A stretch of DNA of 64,000 bases, from positions 360,369 through 424,368 of the forward strand of contig ML976719.1 in the NCBI GenBank assembly GCA_010015655.1, given 5' to 3'. Origin of the DNA: Bimuria novae-zelandiae CBS 107.79. Lineage: Eukaryota; Ascomycota; Dothideomycetes; Pleosporales; Didymosphaeriaceae. The notes under the pieces were generated by a model. The model was not told where the DNA came from and ran no database searches. It saw nothing but the letters and a program-made list of their open reading frames with translations. A program made the translations under genes and the position numbers. How positions within the stretch are numbered: the first letter of the stretch is position 1; each line of letters opens with the position of its first letter. Positions 59,182 through 64,000 of this stretch are shown here, in pieces.

Positions 59182-62100
59182 CTATCCCCCTTTTTAAAAA
59201 TTATTATTCTGATACCTTATTTTACAATATTACTATACTCTTAGCGTATAATTTTTAGTTTTTATAAAGTTGCGTGTCCTTGCTTCCTAAGTCAAGTTAT
59301 AGCCTCCTCTAGATTTCCCTTTCCTTACTAACTATACTAAAAGCTCCTTACTTATCTATTGCTATCTATCCTGCTCGTGTAGATAAGGTAGAATCTTAAA
59401 GTTTTAAAATAATATCTAGTTGCGAGCGCTATTAGAAGATAAAGCTATATTACTTTATAAATACTACCTTTAAGAAGTGTGCTAATTATATTTCTATTTA
59501 TACTCTATGTAGTTTATAGATTCCTAAAAAAGATTAGGAGCGTGTTTAGAAAGTGAATCGTAATAAGTATTTAGAGTTACTTATAGCTAAAGAGCATTAA
59601 GCTTTAACTACTAAGAAGTCTACCTGCTTAGCCTCCGTAACTACTTATCTTTATTATAAACTTATTAAAGTTAAAGAGAAAAAGTATAATTATACTTAGC
59701 ATACATTCCGTGTTGCTAATACAATAGAACTCTTAGAGAAATAAAAAGAGAAGGAGAATTTAAAGGGTATAACTACTATTAATATTCGCGAACTATCGTA
59801 ACTTATACTTCTAAAAGCTATCCTAAGCTAGTCGCAGGCTATTCTTTCTATATTTAATTTTAACTTTTTATTATTATTTAATATTTCTTCCTTGCTTGCC
59901 GATTTTCTATCTAAGGGTATTATTAGTAGTAATTTATTATTAATTCTTTATAGTTCGTAAGGTTTTTCTTTAGTTTTCAGGTGTTGTATTACTCTAGCTA
60001 TCCTTTCTATTTCACTAGATATTTAGACTAACCTTAGTCTATCTCTAGGTCTTTAATTTCTTTAACCTTGTACTCGTTTTCTTCTAGATCTAACTCAGTC
60101 TTAACTAAAGCGTTTAGTAGAGCTAGTTCTAAAAGTAATTTATAAAACGTAGGGTAAATTCTTGTATCCTTTAGTAAAAGTGATTTAGTTATAATATGTC
60201 CCTTAGCTTCTTATATTTTAATAGGGCCTACCTAAAGGTAATCTAGTTTTCTGCTAGGTTATTTCGTCCTTAGATTTTTTTATAATCGGAAAACGGTATC
60301 CCTTTTTTTAAAAGCTAGTCCCTTAATCCTTTGCTTATTTACGTTTTTAGATTCTATAAGAGCCTTCTAGTTAATTCGTTTTTATAGGACTTCGTAGAGT
60401 TTTCTTATTTTTAGGCCTTATCTTAGGCTTTTATAAAAATACTTTCTACATTTTTTAGATTTTAATAAGTAGTTAGCTTATATCTATAGTTAGCGTAGTG
60501 TAGGGAGTATCGTGTTGTTTCTAACCGTGCGCTATTATATACTAGCTAGGCTATTAATAGTACCTCTACCTAATTATCCTATTATTTATTAACGTAGAAT
60601 TATAAGTACTATTTTAAAGTTTAATTTATACGTTCTATTTATCTATTAGTCTAGGGGTGAAAACTCGTCGAGAACTTTCTATTAACACTTAGAGTTACTA
60701 TAAAGATATTTTAGTAGTTAGACGTAAAGAGCTTGTCTTTATTTATAATAAATTTCTTTAGTAGTCTGTATTCTATAAATACTATGTTATTCACCTCGTA
60801 GGATATTTCTTTTACTATTATAAATTCTTCTATAGGTCTAAATTTGGGTGTCTTAGTTAGGCGGTCTACTATTACTATAATAATATTACGTATTCGCTTC
60901 GTTCCTAGCTATAGCAATCTTAGGAGCTTTACTATAAAGTCTATTATTATACTTTACTAGTGTAGTTTAGCTACTTATAGTAGTTATAATAGTCTATAAA
61001 ACTTATATCATTTTAGCTTATTTTTATAGCATGCTAAATAGTTACTTATAACCTTAGTTACTATCTACTTAAGTCTAGAAATAGTTATTTGTTCGTAATT
61101 TAACGCGTTATTTCTTTAATGCCTAGGTATCCTTATTCTTTAAGTTCGTGTAGCGTTCTAATTAGGGTTTCTTTATATCTTAGTTTTATAATAACTCTGT
61201 TTCTGTAATCTTGTCGTATTTTATTAATCCCGTTCTAAAACAGGTTATAATCCTCGCATTATTCTATCGTGAGTTGGCTATAGTCTTAAAAATTATATAC
61301 CTCTAGTTCTGTGTACCGTAGGCTGGCTACGCGGGCCTTAATTTTTAGTTAATTATATTTAATTATCTTATTACTTCTTGTATATGGCACTGCGTTATAT
61401 AAGTTAGGTTTATCTTCTATAAGATCTAGTTTTCTACTTAAGGCGTCTATTACACTATTAAGTATTCTAGGTTAATAATATATAGCAAAGTTAAAATTCG
61501 CTAAGAATTCTACATATTATACTTATCACCTATTAAGTTTCTTAGTAAATATAAAGCTAGTAAGGTTTTAGTAGTCTATTTATACCTCTATCTTAAAGCG
61601 TAGTCCCGTAAGCTAGGCTTCTTATTATTTAAAGGTATCTACTATCTCTAGTAGTCTCTTATTATAAACGTTATAATTAAGTTCTGCTCCTAAGAACTTC
61701 TTAAAATAGTAGAACACTAGTCTCTATTTTCTGTTATTACACTATTATAAGAGGACTACTTCTAGTGCGTAGTCTAATATATCTATTTTAACCTTTATAG
61801 ATTTCTTTAGGTCATGCATTCATAAGAGGGGTGCTAAGAGCAAGAGCTTTTTACTATCTCTCTTTCTACTTAAATCCTACTTTCTTTTTAGTAATCTTTA
61901 TTAGGGATGTGGTAACCTTAGAATAGTCTTTAATAAACTTTTAGTAAAAATTAGTAAATCCTACGAAGGATTAGACGTCCTTTACTAACTTAAGCTATAA
62001 TTATTTTTATACTATAAATACCTTTTTTAGGTCTATTTTAACGCCTTCTTTCGAGATTATAAATCCTAGATATTCTTTATTTATAGTATAGAATTCACAC

Positions 62101-62580
62101 TTATTTAGGCAAAGCAGTAGTCTATATCCCTTTATCTTAGCTAGTACTTTTCGTACATGCTATATATGCTCCTTAAGCGTGCCTCTTAAGTATATTAGGA
62201 CATTGTCTAGATATACTATATAGAATACGTCTAGGTATTTGTGCAATGCCTTATTTACTACTATCTAAAACGTGGCTAGGGCGTTCTTTAGTCCTATAGG
62301 CATAACTATATAAATTTAAATAGTCTATATTATATTTAAATAGTCTATATTATATTTAAATAGTCTATATTATATTTAAATAGTCTATATTATATTTAAA
62401 ATACTATTATTTATTCGCGTCCTTTAGCTTTGCGTATTTAATAGAATCTATCTTATACTTTAAATTTTGTAAACTACTTAGTTCTTTAAAGTTAATCTAT
62501 ACGCTTTATTATTAGTGGCAATGGATATTAGTTCTTTATTATTTTGTTATTAAGCTATTAAAAGTTTATATATAATTAGA
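59182..62580 (-). mobile_element. chromodomain Gypsy fragment G4, 5' part missing
   Basis: Minus-strand Gypsy pol relic. A chromodomain lies near 60110-60020 (NEYKVKEIKDLE, SKYLVK). Integrase lies near 60400-61100 and RNase H near 61300-61800. RT includes YLDVFYIVYLDNVLIYLRG near 62250-62190 (YxDD altered) and CEFYTINKEYLGFIIS near 62105-62055. The element stops inside or just before RT at about 62580, where another repeat begins; no matching right LTR is in the window. Confidence 0.78.
62315..62400. repeat. 20-bp minisatellite, 4 units plus 6 bp, inside G4 RT
   Basis: TTTAAATAGTCTATATTATA is repeated at 62315, 62335, 62355 and 62375 without visible change, then TTTAAA. Confidence 0.95.
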
Positions 62581-62589
62581 GGCAGTTAT

Positions 62590-62748
62590 TTACCTGCAAC
62601 GTAACCCGCGTGAGTACCTACGTAGAAAAATAAAAAAAAATAAAAGGAGTAGCGTACTTTTACTACAGAGCTTTAACAAACGTTTAAAGGTAAGTATTTT
62701 CTTGCAAAGAGACCCGCGCGAGTACCTACGTATATAAATAAAAAAAAT
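62590..62748. repeat. pair of ~58-bp imperfect direct repeats
   Basis: Both copies share a core of the type ACCCGCG[T/C]GAGTACCTACGTA followed by an A-rich tail (about 62590-62640 and 62691-62748, 103 bp apart). They lie between G4 and X2. CG content is retained despite the RIPed surroundings. Confidence 0.75.
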
Positions 62749-62749
62749 A

Positions 62750-63478
62750 GGTAGCTATAGGATAACAGCGCCTAGCTAGTAAAAGCTTATTTATTTATAA
62801 GCTTATTATAATCTATACTTTAATATTTTTTTAAAAATTCTAGCAGGTTTTCTGCCTACCCCTTTTACTTAAGCTTAGCTAATAATACCTTCTACTAATT
62901 CTTTTAAATTTAGCTTTTAATTTTACTAATCTTCTTACTTATAGGTTTATTATAGAGCTTATGAAATACTTGTCTCTAAAGCGTATACTATTAGCGGTTA
63001 CACTCTATAGGCTTCTATTAATGCTAGCAATTTGCTCTATATAGGCACTTGTAGTTCGCATTAGGAGTGCGCACTCCAAGCGTAGCGTACATGCCTACGT
63101 GCTTTGTTGTTTGGCCGAGCTGCGCGAGCCAGCGAGCATATCCCTCTAGAGATAGAGTTGCTACTGCGCCTAGTCGCGATAGGTTATTAAGCTCTCTCTA
63201 AGCCTACTTATAGTTATATCGTAGTGCTAAGCGTAAGAAATCCTTTATTAGCAATATACCTTTTATTTTTAAGAGATTTAGGAGCACAGCGTTGGCGTGT
63301 GCGCGGTTCCATTCGGATAGCCATTTAGTTGTGTCTGTTGTTCTGCTGCTTTGTGGGCGTAGGATAACCTCTCTATATATATGTCGTACCTGCTCCTTCC
63401 AGTTATCATCGCTTAGACAAAAATTATTCTTAAGTTCACTTATTAGCGCCTATAGCGTCTACTAATTACCTAACTATA
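62750..63478 (-). mobile_element. element X2, second copy of the gag-only family, 5' part cut by M2
   Basis: Aligns by eye, on the minus strand, with element X (13770-14268 joined to 33894-34090). It is clearly less RIPed and yields most of the readable gag-like protein: WLSEWNRAHANA, LGAVATLSLEGYARWLAQLG, KHVGMYATLGVRTPNANYKC and NKPISKKISKIK. The mariner copy M2 is inserted at TA 63477-63478 within its upstream gag sequence, so the remaining 5' part should lie beyond M2 outside the window. Confidence 0.78.
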
Positions 63479-64000
63479 CAAAGGGTAATCTTAAAAAGTC
63501 GATGAATCACGTGCTGCAGGGATGTTAGCAGGGGTTGCAACACCAAACCTGTGCATCTCGATTTTATCGAAAATAGGCGGACATACACCAAAATAAGATG
63601 TTCTAATTATGCTGTAAAGTTATTCTCGCCACCTGCCTGCACACATTGCTCTGCAACATGCAGAAAGTAGTTAGGATGGAGCTTTTCAGCCATATATTGC
63701 CTGAGCTGCTCATCACTCTGCCACACTTGACGTACGTACTGCTCAGCAGCCTTCTTGGCAGCCTTGGAAGACAACTCGCACTCGTAACTCTGTAGGAAAC
63801 CTTCTAGACGCCCAAAACAGCGCTCAATTGGGTGCAAATCGGGTGAATTAGGAGGGTGAGGGCCGAACTTGATTCCTAGAGCTTCAATTTCTGGCCTACA
63901 GTAACGTAGGCCCAGTGCGTGGAGGTGTACGTTGTCTTGAATCAAGTATACAATGGCGCCTGGGTTGTTCTCGCGTATAGAGCAATAGTAAGGAAAGACG
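63479..64000 (-). mobile_element. Tc1/mariner element M2 (partial, runs off the right edge)
   Basis: Starts CAAAGGGTAATCTTAAAAAG after TA 63477-63478, the same terminus as M1. Much less RIPed than M1. Only its 3' end (minus strand) is in the window. Confidence 0.92.
63607..64000 (-). CDS. Tc1/mariner transposase, C-terminal part (partial)
   Basis: The frame is open from the right edge (VFPYYCSIRENNPGAIVYLI...) to a stop at 63609-63607, 130 codons. It contains the second catalytic Asp in IQDNVHLHA and the third-residue region HPPNSPDLHPIE, where Glu or Asp completes the triad, then a helical tail ending GGENNFTA. These are DDE_3 hallmarks of Tc1/mariner transposases, which cut and paste at TA. 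No stop or frameshift is seen in the part present, unlike M1, so activity is possible but depends on sequence outside the window. Confidence 0.88.
   Translation of the reverse strand, partial: VFPYYCSIRENNPGAIVYLIQDNVHLHALGLRYCRPEIEALGIKFGPHPPNSPDLHPIERCFGRLEGFLQSYECELSSKAAKKAAEQYVRQVWQSDEQLRQYMAEKLHPNYFLHVAEQCVQAGGENNFTA

Noticed and set aside
1..64000. CRISPR arrays, tRNA or rRNA genes
   Set aside because: No regularly spaced repeats with unique spacers and no complete cloverleaf were seen; the tRNA T-arm-like string near 39890 lacks the rest of a tRNA.
44700..64000. Regional centromere
   Set aside because: A nested, RIPed, chromodomain-Gypsy-rich island would fit, but sequence alone cannot show CENP-A occupancy and similar islands occur elsewhere in such genomes.

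Overview
The window looks like a chromosome segment of a filamentous ascomycete (Pezizomycotina; a Dothideomycete is a guess from gene style only). The evidence is: introns of about 50-60 bp with GT...CTAAC/CTAAG...AG signals, a Pth11-like CFEM receptor gene, a Zn2Cys6 regulator, and many transposons full of C-to-T and G-to-A changes that turn Gln and Trp codons into TAA/TAG/TGA. This is the signature expected of repeat-induced point mutation (RIP). Normal-GC gene DNA alternates with two AT-rich, RIP-degraded transposon islands.

Layout. 1-1163: single-copy-looking DNA without a convincing gene. 1166-5653: a Tc1/mariner element (minus strand), TA-flanked, carrying a nested solo LTR and a nested piggyBac-type element. 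5656-6549: upstream region and first 27 codons of a CFEM/Pth11-like receptor gene. 6550-35661: a 29-kb transposon nest inserted inside that gene. 35667-36985: the rest of the receptor gene, now degenerate. 37067-44509: a gene segment, all on the plus strand: an iron-containing (heme-oxygenase-like) redox enzyme, a miniature LTR element, a broken gene with an LPREIRDEIY motif, a small MGQSQSQ protein, and a Zn2Cys6 regulator. From about 44700 to 64000: a second island with a chromodomain Gypsy element holding a Copia element, a Gypsy fragment, a gag-only Copia-like fragment, and a Tc1/mariner copy running off the right edge with an open catalytic C-terminus.

The 29-kb nest can be unpacked layer by layer from perfect or near-perfect target-site duplications. 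Receptor gene <- Copia C1 (TAAAA) <- {solo LTR (TAGGG); pogo/Fot1-like element (TA) <- solo LTR (GCTCT); solo LTR (CTTAC); gag-only element X (CTTAT) <- Gypsy G3 (GCTTA) <- [Gypsy G2 (GAAGC/GAAGT) and Copia C2 (ATACG)]}. Second island: Gypsy G1 (GTAAG) <- Copia C3 (GTTTA).

The main points of interest are: the receptor gene split exactly after codon 27; a two-copy gag-only Copia-like element; an antisense accessory reading frame downstream of pol in Gypsy G3 (and possibly G2); LTRs far less RIP-mutated than the element bodies; a 407-bp miniature LTR element next to genes; and a membrane-anchored heme-oxygenase-like diiron candidate with an extra C-terminal domain. No tRNA, rRNA or CRISPR array was seen. 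All coordinates and motif readings come from reading the sequence by eye; no search or alignment program was run.
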